Shown here: positions 56,583 to 64,000 of the stretch, piece by piece
Numbering within the stretch: position 1 is the stretch's first letter
Layout: each line of letters begins with the position of its first letter
DNA from: an uncultured Clostridia bacterium
GTDB taxonomy: Bacteria; Bacillota; Clostridia; Christensenellales; Borkfalkiaceae
DNA: 64,000 nt
Assembly (NCBI GenBank): GCA_947627955.1
Contig: CANQXZ010000001.1
Location: 56,477 to 120,476, forward strand
Direction of reading: 5' to 3'
The notes under the pieces: generated by a model
Databases searched by the model: none
What the model was told of the DNA's origin: nothing
Seen by the model: only the letters and a program-made list of their open reading frames with translations
Translations under genes and position numbers: made by a program

Positions 56583-57359
56583 TCACAAATTTTTCGCCTT
56601 GAATTCCGCAAATCTAAACTTGGGAAGCCTGCCGTCGATATTTGCGATGGATTCAAGCGGAATATCCGCCTCTTTCAACAGCTCTTCGGCGATCTTCATA
56701 TCTCCCACCCTGTCTGCGGAATGGGCGTCGGAATCGATAACGAATTTGACGCCCGTGGAAGCCATGAGATTGAGCTCTTCGGCGGAAACGTGCCTCTTTT
56801 TCGTGTTTATCTCTATATAGGTGCCGTAATCGGCGCAGCACTTTGCAACCTCTTCGAGGTCGCAATAGCACTTATAGTTGATGTGGGTCAAAATATCTAT
56901 CGGATTGTTTTTGACGGTGTTTATATACGCGGACGTAGTGGCTTGGATCACCTTGTCGGACGGGCGTTTTCCGAACTTGTACGCCGCATAATTTTTTACC
57001 ATTATGTTGTACATGTCCGAAAAGCTCTTATAGCGAAGCACTTCGTGGATGCCCGCAAGATAGATATCGAAAAATCTGAGGTCGGACTCCTTCATATCCG
57101 TCTCGCCGCCGAGAGATATGAGATTGCTCTCCATTCCCATCAGAACCTGCACGCCCGTCAGCTTTTCCGCCTCTATGCATTCGGCGCGCAGATCACCGAG
57201 CCGCTTGCGCTTCAACCCGAAAAGCAGGTGATTGAAACCGTGGTCGGTTATAGCTATCTGTTTGAGCCCCATGCGCTTTGCGGCGCGGGCATTTTCGAGA
57301 ACGGTGTTTTTGCCGTGCGAATACGGCGTATGCGTATGATAGTCAGCAGTCAGAATCAT
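56583..57359 (-). CDS. PHP-domain phosphoesterase
   Basis: 258 residues from ATG 57359 with AGGTG six bases upstream; an in-frame GTG at 57368 is the alternative. Metal-binding motifs of the PHP fold: DYHTHTPYSHG, ITDHGF, GMESN, HINYKCY and IDSDAHSADRVG. It resembles YcdX or histidinol-phosphatase-like enzymes. Placement between murB and whiA is usual in Clostridia. Substrate unknown. It overlaps the end of murB. Confidence 0.85.
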   Translation of the reverse strand: MILTADYHTHTPYSHGKNTVLENARAAKRMGLKQIAITDHGFNHLLFGLKRKRLGDLRAECIEAEKLTGVQVLMGMESNLISLGGETDMKESDLRFFDIYLAGIHEVLRYKSFSDMYNIMVKNYAAYKFGKRPSDKVIQATTSAYINTVKNNPIDILTHINYKCYCDLEEVAKCCADYGTYIEINTKKRHVSAEELNLMASTGVKFVIDSDAHSADRVGDMKIAEELLKEADIPLESIANIDGRLPKFRFAEFKAKNL

Positions 57360-58218
57360 CGAATTCACCTATGTAAACAACTTCTTCTTCGAGCGGTATC
57401 CCCGACCTTTCAAAGACTTTCTCTTTTACGTACTTAATTAGCGCATATATGTCCGCGGCGCGCGCGCCGTCGCTCACAATGAAATTTGCATGCATGCGGC
57501 TGACTTCCGCGCCGCCGACTTTCGTCCCCTTCAAACCGCACTCGTCAATGATCTTCCCCGCAGACTTGCCTTCGGGATTTTTAAACACGCACCCGCAACT
57601 TCGCTTTAATGGTTGGTTGCGCCGCGCGCACCTGTATTGCGCTATCCTGTTTGCAACGCATTCGGGCGTTGACTGCTCAATGCGGAAAGTTGACGACAAA
57701 ATAATGCAGTTTATGTCACGCATAGTACTGTGTTTATAGGTAAAACCACACATTTTATTCTCAAAATTGTGCAATTCTCCGTCAAAAACGGCGCATTTTG
57801 TCAATCGTTCGCAAATGAACTTCTGCCCTGCACCCGCATTCATGGCGACGATGCCGCCCATGGTCGCGGGTATCCCCGCAAGAAATTCAAGCCCGCCGAG
57901 CCCGTGTAGCGTGCAGTACTCCAAAAGTTCCGAGACGTTTGTGCCCGCAAGAGTAGTTATGCTGTCCCCTTCGCGCTCTATCCCCTTTAAGCGGAGCGTG
58001 GATATCACGTAGCCGTCGAAAAATCTGTCCGAGGCAAGCACGTTTGAACCGCGCCCGAGCACAACGAATCGGGTTCGGGCGGTTTTGAGCTCGCCGAAGA
58101 TATATTTTGCCTCTTCTATGCTCTTAGGGAAGAACGCTTTCAGGCACTTCCCGCCGACTCCGAATGTAGTATAGCGCGAAAATTCGAAGTCGCTCTCAGT
58201 TTCGATATCAAATGCCAA
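57343..58218 (-). CDS. murB: UDP-N-acetylenolpyruvoylglucosamine reductase
   Basis: 291 residues. Makes UDP-N-acetylmuramate for peptidoglycan. FAD-binding motifs: TTFGVGGKCLKAF, LGRGSNVLAS and GLGGLEFLAGIPATMGGIVAMNAGA. The active-site loop reads CGCVFKNPEGKSAGKIIDECG, with Cys where many enzymes have the proton-donating Ser. The start is TTG, with AGGTG seven bases upstream. Codons 164-169 (STMRDI) come from copy 5 of the dispersed element. Confidence 0.94.
   Translation of the reverse strand: MAFDIETESDFEFSRYTTFGVGGKCLKAFFPKSIEEAKYIFGELKTARTRFVVLGRGSNVLASDRFFDGYVISTLRLKGIEREGDSITTLAGTNVSELLEYCTLHGLGGLEFLAGIPATMGGIVAMNAGAGQKFICERLTKCAVFDGELHNFENKMCGFTYKHSTMRDINCIILSSTFRIEQSTPECVANRIAQYRCARRNQPLKRSCGCVFKNPEGKSAGKIIDECGLKGTKVGGAEVSRMHANFIVSDGARAADIYALIKYVKEKVFERSGIPLEEEVVYIGEFDDSDC
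57711..57729 (-). repeat. Dispersed 19-bp element, copy 5 (inside murB)
   Basis: TTATGTCACGCATAGTACT on the plus strand. On the coding (minus) strand it is read in frame as Ser-Thr-Met-Arg-Asp-Ile. Confidence 0.7.
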
Positions 58219-58261
58219 GTCTACACCTTTACATCATAACATTTTTTTATTTCTTTTTCAA

Positions 58262-59188
58262 TTATTTAAGTAAATTTTTGATGAAATTTATGTCATTATT
58301 TGCGACAGCCCGTTCCAATTCCTTTCGGACGCTCTCGCTTACCGGCGATTTTAAGGTATATTCGTATTCGATCCCCTCCATCGCCGACATTTCGTCGTCG
58401 TAGACTTTTATATCCGACATTAGCCCCGTGCGAGATATCTTATCCGATTCAGAAAGCAATACCTCAATATATTTGCCGCAAAAATACCGCTTTTTTGCGT
58501 CCTTTGACGTGACCGATATATTTTGGTACAGGTCGTTGAATTGCGTCAATGGGCTCACGCTGAACACAACTTCCCTTGTTTTCAACCTGAAAATATCCCT
58601 CTGCGTGCCCAAAAGATATTTGTAATCGCCTGCGATCAGTTTCAGATATGCGCTCGTCGGCTTTTCCATGACGGCATTTTCCAAGCCGCAAAACAGCGCG
58701 GCGCAACCCGTAAGGTTGTCTTTGCCTGCATTTATCACCGTGTTTTCGGGACTTACGTCTGAAAATTCCGCGTTTTCGGAAAGCGTCAGCAGGCAGTAAC
58801 CGCCGTGCGCCCATGTGACATAGGGGTCTTTGGACGTTATTGCGCTCTCAATGCCGTAAGTCCCCGCGCCGTAGGATATCATATCGGGCGTTACCTGTTT
58901 AACGAGATTTTCCCTCGCTGCTTCCGCGGTAAGCGATTTCACATTTACGAATGCCCCGTATTTATCGTGGAATATGTCTCCCACAGATTTGAGATAGCCC
59001 GCACGCGACCCCTTTCCACCTTCAAAGCTGTCGATCTGCCAGATTTCGAGCACCGTAAGCTCCCGATTTGGATCTTCAGCCGCGCCTTTGCCGTAGACCG
59101 AAAATGCCGCGAAAGCGGAAACGAGCACGATAAAGCAGAGCGCAAAAAATACCGCTCTTATAATAATTTGTTTCTTTTTATGGGGCAT
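58262..59188 (-). CDS. Membrane-anchored, solute-binding-like protein of unknown function
   Basis: 308 residues. An N-terminal basic stretch and one hydrophobic segment (about residues 9-31) anchor or export it; the rest is extracellular. The region after the anchor (ELTVLEIWQIDSFEGGKGSR, then DMISYGAGTYGI) resembles extracellular solute-binding proteins, but no transporter genes are near and no family can be named. It has no ribosome binding site; its ATG can pair with an upstream sequence. Two strong hairpins precede it. Confidence 0.65.
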   Translation of the reverse strand: MPHKKKQIIIRAVFFALCFIVLVSAFAAFSVYGKGAAEDPNRELTVLEIWQIDSFEGGKGSRAGYLKSVGDIFHDKYGAFVNVKSLTAEAARENLVKQVTPDMISYGAGTYGIESAITSKDPYVTWAHGGYCLLTLSENAEFSDVSPENTVINAGKDNLTGCAALFCGLENAVMEKPTSAYLKLIAGDYKYLLGTQRDIFRLKTREVVFSVSPLTQFNDLYQNISVTSKDAKKRYFCGKYIEVLLSESDKISRTGLMSDIKVYDDEMSAMEGIEYEYTLKSPVSESVRKELERAVANNDINFIKNLLK

Positions 59189-59321
59189 ATACTATTTTAT
59201 TGCCCATATCGCCGAAAAATACATAGGGAGTACCCTTTCGGATACTCCCTCCGCTTATCCGTCAAAACGCCACAGCGCTTTAACAGATAAGCATATATAA
59301 TAAAGCGTTTCCGCTTGTAAA
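59189..59321 (-). promoter_or_regulatory. Structured leader of the solute-binding-like gene
   Basis: Minus-strand RNA would form hairpin 1 (59253-59292, 18-bp stem with two G-U pairs and a TGTG loop), hairpin 2 (59225-59250, 11-bp stem with a GAAA tetraloop) and a pairing of 59201-59207 with 59180-59187 that covers the start codon. A candidate promoter (TTTACA at 59321-59316, TATATA at 59299-59294) overlaps the start of hairpin 1. Possible riboregulator or operator; unrecognised. Confidence 0.45.
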
Positions 59322-59390
59322 AATATATTGCGCACATTTTCATTTAATATGCGCACCACAACATAATATTCCGCGTCGAAAATTTTTGAC

Positions 59391-59420
59391 ATCAAAAAAG
59401 AACGGCTGGGCCGTTCTTTT
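59391..59420 (-). terminator. Terminator of yebC
   Basis: 11-bp stem AAAAGAACGGC/GCCGTTCTTTT (59396-59406 and 59410-59420), followed on the minus strand by TTTTTTGAT. Confidence 0.85.
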
Positions 59421-59436
59421 TATCGCGCTTGGATCG

Positions 59437-60174
59437 TTATTCTTCTTCCTCTTCGGGAAGTTCAACGTTGTGATATACGTCCTGAACGTCGTCGAGTTCG
59501 TTGAGCTTGTCGAGCATTCTCGTAAACTGTTCGAGTTTTTCGCCCTCGAGGGTGATATAGTTCTGCGGTATCATTTTTATCTCGGCTTCGAGGAAAGTCA
59601 CCCCTTTGCCCTCAAAATACTTTCTCGCCGCAGACCAATTTTCGGGCGTTGTGTAAACCTCGTAAACGTCTTCCTCGGCGACATAGTCCTCGGCTTCGGC
59701 TTCGAGGCAGTACTCCATCATTGTGTCCTCGTCGAGCGAAACCGTGCGCTCTATCACGAGCACGCCCTTGTCGTCAAACATGTAGGAAACGCAGCCGCTG
59801 TTGCCCATCTGCCCGCCGCACTTCGACATCGCTGAACGGACGTCTCCCGCCGTCCTGTTCACGTTGTCCGTAAGGGTCTTTATTATGACTGCCGCGCCGC
59901 CTGCGCCGTAGCCCTCGTAGGTGAGCTCCTTGTAGTCCTTGCCGGCAAGTTCGCCCGCCGCCTTGGCGATAGAGCGCTTTATCGTGTCGTTAGGCATATT
60001 TGCGGCTTTGGCTTTCGCTATGACGTCCGCGAGCTTGGAGTTGGTTTCGGGATTGGGATTGCCCTTTGCCGCCACGGCTATCTCCCTGCCGAGTTTGGTG
60101 AACGCCGCGCCGCGCGCCGCGTCTGTTTTACCCTTTTTTGCCTGTATATTGTGCCACTTGGAATGTCCTGACAT
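59437..60174 (-). CDS. yebC: YebC/PmpR family protein
   Basis: 245 residues. The N-terminal signature is SGHSKWHNIQAKKGKTDAARG, followed by YEGYGAGGAAVIIKTLTDNVNRT. The C terminus is a run of Glu. Family members have been described as transcription regulators and, more recently, as factors that help ribosomes through proline stretches. It starts 11 bp after the RNA methyltransferase gene, in the same direction. Confidence 0.94.
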   Translation of the reverse strand: MSGHSKWHNIQAKKGKTDAARGAAFTKLGREIAVAAKGNPNPETNSKLADVIAKAKAANMPNDTIKRSIAKAAGELAGKDYKELTYEGYGAGGAAVIIKTLTDNVNRTAGDVRSAMSKCGGQMGNSGCVSYMFDDKGVLVIERTVSLDEDTMMEYCLEAEAEDYVAEEDVYEVYTTPENWSAARKYFEGKGVTFLEAEIKMIPQNYITLEGEKLEQFTRMLDKLNELDDVQDVYHNVELPEEEEE

Positions 60175-60185
60175 ACTTTACCTCA

Positions 60186-60914
60186 TTATTTTTTTAAATA
60201 CTTCAATACATACATCGCTATCCCTGCGGAAACACCGGCGTTCAGACTTTCGCAGGTTTTTGCCATCGGGATACTTATGGTATGACTTGCCCGTTTACCG
60301 ATAGCGGAACTTATTCCGCAGCCCTCGTTGCCTATGCAGAGGCAGAATTTTTCGGGAGGGGAAAACTCAAAGATATCTTCTCCGTCCATATCGGCGCAAA
60401 TCAGCGGAACGCCGTCCAAAACGTCCAATATCTCCTCTTCCGCGCCCTGCATTATCTCGGCGAAAAATATGCCGCTCATGCTTGCGCGTACCGCCTTGGG
60501 CGAATACGGGTCGGCACAGTTTATCATATAGATCTCCCTGTACCCCGCCGCGTTCGCAGTGCGGATTATCGTGCCGATATTTCCGGGATCCTGCAATCTG
60601 TCCAGCAGGAGACAGCGCTCCGAAGGGCGACTTATCGGGTTTTGTGGTATCTGCACCGAAGCTATGACCCCCTGTGGGGTTTTTTCGGAAGAGATATATG
60701 AAAACACCTCGTCCGAAACGACGACCGCGCCATCAAATAAAGCGGCGTTGTCGCCTGTGCACACAACCTTGTCGATACGGCATCCCGCCGTTATGCCCTC
60801 GCGGACGGGCTTTGTGCCCTCGACAAGATATTTCCCCGTCTCCTTGCGATATTTTTTGTCGCCGAGTTTTGCAAATTCCCTTACTGTCGGGTTGGATCTG
60901 GACGTTATAACCAT
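60186..60914 (-). CDS. TrmH/SpoU-family RNA 2'-O-methyltransferase
   Basis: 242 residues with a knotted SPOUT fold. An N-terminal substrate-binding domain (SRSNPTVREFAKLGDKKYR, YLVEGTKPVREG) precedes the catalytic motifs LDRLQDPGNIGTIIRTANAAG, CIGNEGCGIS and MAKTCESLNAGVSAGIAMY. It probably methylates 23S rRNA or a tRNA; the exact target cannot be read from sequence. It lies downstream of rplT, separated by a terminator. Confidence 0.92.
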   Translation of the reverse strand: MVITSRSNPTVREFAKLGDKKYRKETGKYLVEGTKPVREGITAGCRIDKVVCTGDNAALFDGAVVVSDEVFSYISSEKTPQGVIASVQIPQNPISRPSERCLLLDRLQDPGNIGTIIRTANAAGYREIYMINCADPYSPKAVRASMSGIFFAEIMQGAEEEILDVLDGVPLICADMDGEDIFEFSPPEKFCLCIGNEGCGISSAIGKRASHTISIPMAKTCESLNAGVSAGIAMYVLKYLKK

Positions 60915-60948
60915 ATAAAAAATTAAGCCTTTCGTTAAAAAGGCTTAA
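60913..60948 (-). terminator. Terminator of infC-rpmI-rplT
   Basis: 9-bp stem (60923-60931 and 60940-60948) with the sequence TTAAGCCTT, followed on the minus strand by ATTTTTT. Confidence 0.8.
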
Positions 60949-60956
60949 AATCTGAC

Positions 60957-61307
60957 TTATAGAGCCTGTTTAGCCTTGTCGGCGAGAGCGGCAAAAGCCT
61001 GAGCATCGTTTACGGCAAGGTCGGCAAGCACCTTTCTGTTCAAGGTGATGCCGGCTGTTTTAAGCCCGTGCATGAGTTTGGAATAGGAAAGTCCGTTTTC
61101 TCTTGCAGCCGCGTTGATGCGCGCGATCCAAAGGCTACGCATGTCGCGTTTTCTGAGCCTTCTGCCCACAAACGCATAGTTGAGCGACTTCATGACCGCC
61201 TGACGGGCGATCCTGTAATTCTTGGACTTATAGCCGCGGTAACCCTTGGCAAGGCGCAATATCTTCCTGCGCTTTTTTAAAGCGTTGACTGTTCTCTTTA
61301 TACGCAT
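60957..61307 (-). CDS. rplT: 50S ribosomal protein L20
   Basis: 116 residues, basic, with [24 protein letters not shown] and [19 protein letters not shown]. It binds 23S rRNA early in assembly and in Firmicutes commonly represses its own operon by binding the infC leader. It lies 14 bp after rpmI. Confidence 0.98.
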   Translation of the reverse strand: MRIKRTVNALKKRRKILRLAKGYRGYKSKNYRIARQAVMKSLNYAFVGRRLRKRDMRSLWIARINAAARENGLSYSKLMHGLKTAGITLNRKVLADLAVNDAQAFAALADKAKQAL

Positions 61308-61321
61308 TTTCAGCTCCTCCG

Positions 61322-61522
61322 TTAATCTTTATAGGGAATCATAGCTTTTACGTTTGATTCCGTAGCGCTCGAAACAAGGGTATTCTTGCGCAAGTTTCTC
61401 TTTCTCTTTCTGTTCTTGGTTTCAGCTTTATGGTTTTTGCCGCCGTGAGGTCTCTTCACCTTGCCGGTGGCTGTAAGCCAGAAACGCTTTTTGCTGCCGC
61501 TGTGTGATTTCTGCTTAGGCAT
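61322..61522 (-). CDS. rpmI: 50S ribosomal protein L35
   Basis: 66 residues, very basic: [20 protein letters not shown] followed by a Lys/Arg-rich stretch. Standard length and the standard place between infC and rplT. AGGA lies upstream of the ATG. Confidence 0.98.
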   Translation of the reverse strand: MPKQKSHSGSKKRFWLTATGKVKRPHGGKNHKAETKNRKRKRNLRKNTLVSSATESNVKAMIPYKD

Positions 61523-61552
61523 TTATATGTCCTCCAATTGATATTTTACAGA

Positions 61553-62065
61553 TTAGTTTTTTGCGGGCGAGAGCATCATGGTGATGTTCCTTCCCTCCGC
61601 CACGGGTTTTTTATCCTGAACGGCTTTGCCGCCCAGCCCTTCGAAGAAGTCCTGCATTACCTTAATGCCCTGATAAGAACGCGCGTTTTCGCGCCCTTTC
61701 ATCCTTATGGAAACCTTGACTTTGTTTCCGGCTTCCAAAAATTTGAGGCACTGCTTCGTCTTGACCGCTATATCGCCCACGTCTATGGTCATGGAAAGCC
61801 TTATCTCCTTGATCTCGACTATGGTCTGGTTCCTGCGGTTCTCCTTGTCGCGCTTTGACTGCTCGTACTTGAATTTGGAATAATCCATAATTTTGCATAC
61901 GGGAGGTACGGCGTTGGGAGAGATCTTGACAAGGTCGAGATCAGCCTCGTCCGCAAGGCGCTGTGCCTGCGCGCACGGCATCACTCCGACCATCTGACCG
62001 TCTGCGTCGATCAATCTTACTTCCTTGTCGCGTATAGCTTCATTTACGGAATACAAGTCTTTTAT
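61553..62065 (-). CDS. infC: Translation initiation factor IF-3
   Basis: About 170 residues. It keeps 30S subunits free and checks start codons. Motifs: VNEAIRDKEVRLIDADG, PPVCKIMDYSKFKYEQ and the C-terminal KVSIRMKGRENA. The first standard start codon is TTG at 62056, but the ribosome site AAGAGGT (62080-62074) is 17 nt from it. It is exactly 8 nt from an in-frame ATA at 62065, which would give the normal N terminus IKDLYSVNEAIR. A rare start codon fits the known autoregulation of IF-3. I therefore set the start at 62065. Confidence 0.9.
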   Translation of the reverse strand: MKDLYSVNEAIRDKEVRLIDADGQMVGVMPCAQAQRLADEADLDLVKISPNAVPPVCKIMDYSKFKYEQSKRDKENRRNQTIVEIKEIRLSMTIDVGDIAVKTKQCLKFLEAGNKVKVSIRMKGRENARSYQGIKVMQDFFEGLGGKAVQDKKPVAEGRNITMMLSPAKN

Positions 62066-62091
62066 AGTTTTATACCTCTTGGAAATTATTT

Positions 62092-62165
62092 AAAAAAACC
62101 GGGCTGCAAAGGCAACCCGGAATAATGCAAAACGTAAACCGTTCAAATGCACATTATTCTGCCGG
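62092..62165 (-). promoter_or_regulatory. Transcription attenuator in the infC leader
   Basis: On the minus strand, a terminator hairpin (arms 62112-62120 and 62099-62107, then seven T) lies 27 nt before infC. The sequence TGCATTATTCCGG (62129-62117) overlaps its first arm and can instead pair with an upstream segment (62165-62148), giving an antiterminator. This layout matches L20-type leader control of infC-rpmI-rplT. Confidence 0.7.
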
Positions 62166-62212
62166 ACAAAAATTCCGTACGGCGAAAGGGTTAGCCTTTA
62201 CTTTATATATAT

Positions 62213-62241
62213 ATTTTATTAGCAAATCAGCCGCTTGTCAA
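62213..62241 (-). promoter_or_regulatory. Promoter of infC-rpmI-rplT
   Basis: Minus strand TTGACA (62241-62236), 17-bp spacer, TAAAAT (62218-62213), just past the thrS stop. The leader would be about 140 nt. Confidence 0.8.
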
Positions 62242-62251
62242 ACGATTTTAC

Positions 62252-64000
62252 TCAAAAAATCGTTTTATTTGCGATCTCTTCGATAATTTGTTTGATAAAA
62301 TCGTCTATTTTGAGGGTGACTTTCTCCTCGGAGCCGCGTTTGTTCACGTTTACGCTCCCCTCTTCGGCTTCCTTGTCGCCCACGACAAGCACATAGGGAA
62401 CCTTCTCTATCTTTGCCTCGCGGATCTTATAGCCGATCTTTTCGTTGCGCTTATCCACTTCCACGCGAACGCCCAGCCGTGAAAGTTTTTCGGCGGCGTC
62501 CACTGCGTAGGGCAGCGTTCTGTCCGTTATGGGAAGCATCTTCACCTGAACGGGGCACATCCACAGGGGGAACGCGCCACCGTACTTTTCAATGAGGAAG
62601 GCTATCGTCCTCTCGTAACAGCCTATCGAACTCCTGTGTATGACATAGGGAGTCTGCTTTGTGCCGTCCACGTCCACGTACTGCATATCGAAGCTGTGGC
62701 CTGCGGCAAAGTCTATCTGAATGGTGATAAGCGTGTCCTCTTTGCCGTAAACGTTTTTGATCTGTATGTCGAGCTTGGGTCCGTAGAAAGCCGCTTCGTC
62801 GTCCGCCTCAACATAGTCGAGTTTGAGGTCGTCGAGGATCTTCTTCATCATCGCCTCGGTGTTTATCCAAGCCTCGTCGTTGTCTATATACTTATCGGAT
62901 TTGGAAGCGCCGCGCTTGGAAAACCTGAACGTCACGTCGTTGCGCATGCCTAGCGCGTCGAGGAGATAATAGCTCAAATCGAGGCAGCGCTTGAACTCCT
63001 CTTCAACCTGCTCCTTGGTGCAGATTATGTGTCCGTCGGAGAGAGTGAACTGCCTTATCCTTATCAGCCCGTGCATCTCGCCCGATGCCTCTTTTCTGAA
63101 TTCCGTCGCCGTTTCGGAATAGCGGCAGGGAAGATCGCGGTAGCTTTTCAGACCGTTTTTATATATTTGATATTGGAAAGGGCAGGTCATGGGGCGCATA
63201 GCCATTATCTCTTCGCCGTTTTTGGAGTTGCCCTTTTCGTCTATCTCGCCCAGAATGAACATCTTGTCGCGGTAGTGGTCCCAATGCCCGGAAATCTTAT
63301 AGAGGTCGGACTTTGCCATGAGAGGCGTCTTTGTTATCTGGAATCCCCTCTTTTCCTCCTCGTCCTCGACAAAACGCGAAAGGATCTGAATGAGTTTGGC
63401 GCCTTTGGGCATGAGGATCGGAAGCCCCTGACCTATCACGTCCGAAGTCATAAATATGCCGAGGTCGCGCCCGATCTTGTTGTGGTCGCGCTTTTTCGCC
63501 TCTTCTGCGGCGGCAAGATACTCTTCGAGCTGGCTCTTCTTTTCAAACGCGGTGCCGTAGATCCTCGTAAGCATCTTGTTCTTTTCCGAACCGCGCCAAT
63601 ACGCGCCCGTGAGCGAAGTGAGCTTAAACGCCTTTATCTTGCCCGTGTTGGGAAGATGGGGTCCCCTGCACAGATCGGTGAAGGTGCCCTGCTTATAGAA
63701 GGAAATAACGGCGTCTTCGGGCAGGTCGGAAATGAGTTCCACCTTATATTTCTCGCCGTAGTTTTTCATGAGTTCGATCGCCTTGTCGCGGGGCAGAACA
63801 AACCTCTCGATAGGCGTTTTGGACCTGATTATCTTCTCCATCTCCATCTCGATCTTCACAAAATCGTCCTGCGTTATGGGCGTTTTGAAGTCGATATCAT
63901 AATAAAATCCGTTGTCGATGACGGGTCCTATCGCCAGATTGCTCGTGGGATAGATATTCTTTACCGCCTGAGCGAGCACGTGCGCGCAGGTGTGGCGGTA
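62252..64000 (-). CDS. thrS: Threonyl-tRNA synthetase (5' end outside the window)
   Basis: 583 codons visible out of about 640; the N-terminal TGS domain lies beyond base 64000. The editing domain begins at the edge with YRHTCAHVLAQAV (HxxxH) and continues to LCRGPHLPNTGKIKAFKL. The class II catalytic core shows MRPMTCPFQYQIYK (zinc Cys), RYSETATEFRKEASGEMHGLIRIRQF and the motif 3 region HRSSIGCYERTIAFLIE. A C-terminal anticodon-binding domain ends it. Charges tRNA-Thr; a tRNA-Thr(GGT) gene lies at 49273. Any T-box leader would lie outside the window. Confidence 0.97.
   Translation of the reverse strand, partial: YRHTCAHVLAQAVKNIYPTSNLAIGPVIDNGFYYDIDFKTPITQDDFVKIEMEMEKIIRSKTPIERFVLPRDKAIELMKNYGEKYKVELISDLPEDAVISFYKQGTFTDLCRGPHLPNTGKIKAFKLTSLTGAYWRGSEKNKMLTRIYGTAFEKKSQLEEYLAAAEEAKKRDHNKIGRDLGIFMTSDVIGQGLPILMPKGAKLIQILSRFVEDEEEKRGFQITKTPLMAKSDLYKISGHWDHYRDKMFILGEIDEKGNSKNGEEIMAMRPMTCPFQYQIYKNGLKSYRDLPCRYSETATEFRKEASGEMHGLIRIRQFTLSDGHIICTKEQVEEEFKRCLDLSYYLLDALGMRNDVTFRFSKRGASKSDKYIDNDEAWINTEAMMKKILDDLKLDYVEADDEAAFYGPKLDIQIKNVYGKEDTLITIQIDFAAGHSFDMQYVDVDGTKQTPYVIHRSSIGCYERTIAFLIEKYGGAFPLWMCPVQVKMLPITDRTLPYAVDAAEKLSRLGVRVEVDKRNEKIGYKIREAKIEKVPYVLVVGDKEAEEGSVNVNKRGSEEKVTLKIDDFIKQIIEEIANKTIF

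Noticed and set aside
62225..62250. AT-rich inverted repeat at the thrS stop as a terminator
   Set aside because: The stem AAACGATTTT/AAAATCGTTT has no T-run after it, and the -35 of the infC promoter overlaps it.

Overview
This window looks like a chromosomal segment of an anaerobic Clostridia-type Firmicute (Bacillota). The evidence is a GlgC/GlgD pair of ADP-glucose pyrophosphorylases, an IspH fused to ribosomal protein S1, ThiI without a rhodanese domain, WhiA, LexA with Bacillus-like operators, a biotin-dependent sodium-pumping decarboxylase set, and TTGACA/TATAAT promoters. A narrower placement (a Christensenellales-like gut lineage) is only an impression. Nearly all genes are housekeeping genes. 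No CRISPR array, complete transposon or prophage is visible.

Layout. 1-6805 (+): the end of carA, a carB-dapF fusion, a cysteine desulfurase and thiI. 6833-9055 (-): a class A penicillin-binding protein. 9148-17123 (+): miaB, mutS, mutL, miaA and a PLP-dependent methionine gamma-lyase-like gene. 17164-18560: an AT-rich island with an unknown lipoprotein and a 57-codon ORF. 18621-20550 (-): groES-groEL. 20690-25524 (+): dCMP deaminase, cyclophilin, purB, proC, rnhA and a TVP38/DedA-like membrane protein, with tRNA-Trp on the minus strand. 25652-30739 (+): the decarboxylase/transcarboxylase cluster. 30781-35805 (+): a flavoprotein, an AroH-Cmk fusion, plsC and ispH-rpsA. 35938-37764 (+): htpG. 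37895-46070 (+): glgB-C-D-A-P for glycogen synthesis and breakdown. 46443-48972: a tyrosine recombinase, a small Cys-rich protein, lexA and a hypothetical gene. 48973-49348: tRNA-Thr with a duplicated 3' end. 49463-59188 (-): a hypothetical gene, a PfkB-family kinase, pfkA, dnaE, whiA, a PHP protein, murB and a binding-protein-like membrane gene. 59437-64000 (-): yebC, an RNA methyltransferase, rplT-rpmI-infC and most of thrS.

Most notable points. (1) A 19-bp element, TTATGYYNSRCATAGTACW, occurs five times. Three copies lie inside genes (miaA, the flavoprotein gene, murB), always in the same frame, each coding for Ser-Thr-Met-x-[Asp/Gly]-Ile. The other two lie just downstream of purB and glgP. 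(2) CarB carries a C-terminal diaminopimelate-epimerase domain in which the first catalytic Cys is Ala. (3) An AroH-type chorismate mutase is fused directly to CMP kinase. (4) One cluster encodes both a CoA-ester and a keto-acid carboxyltransferase, with one biotin carrier and one membrane pump whose beta subunit has an insertion of about 110 residues. (5) The tRNA-Thr 3' end and its terminator are duplicated, as expected of an old integration site. (6) infC probably starts at AUA behind a transcription attenuator. Two genes near lexA look leaderless.

Limits: all family calls come from reading motifs. No database search, folding program or expression data were used.
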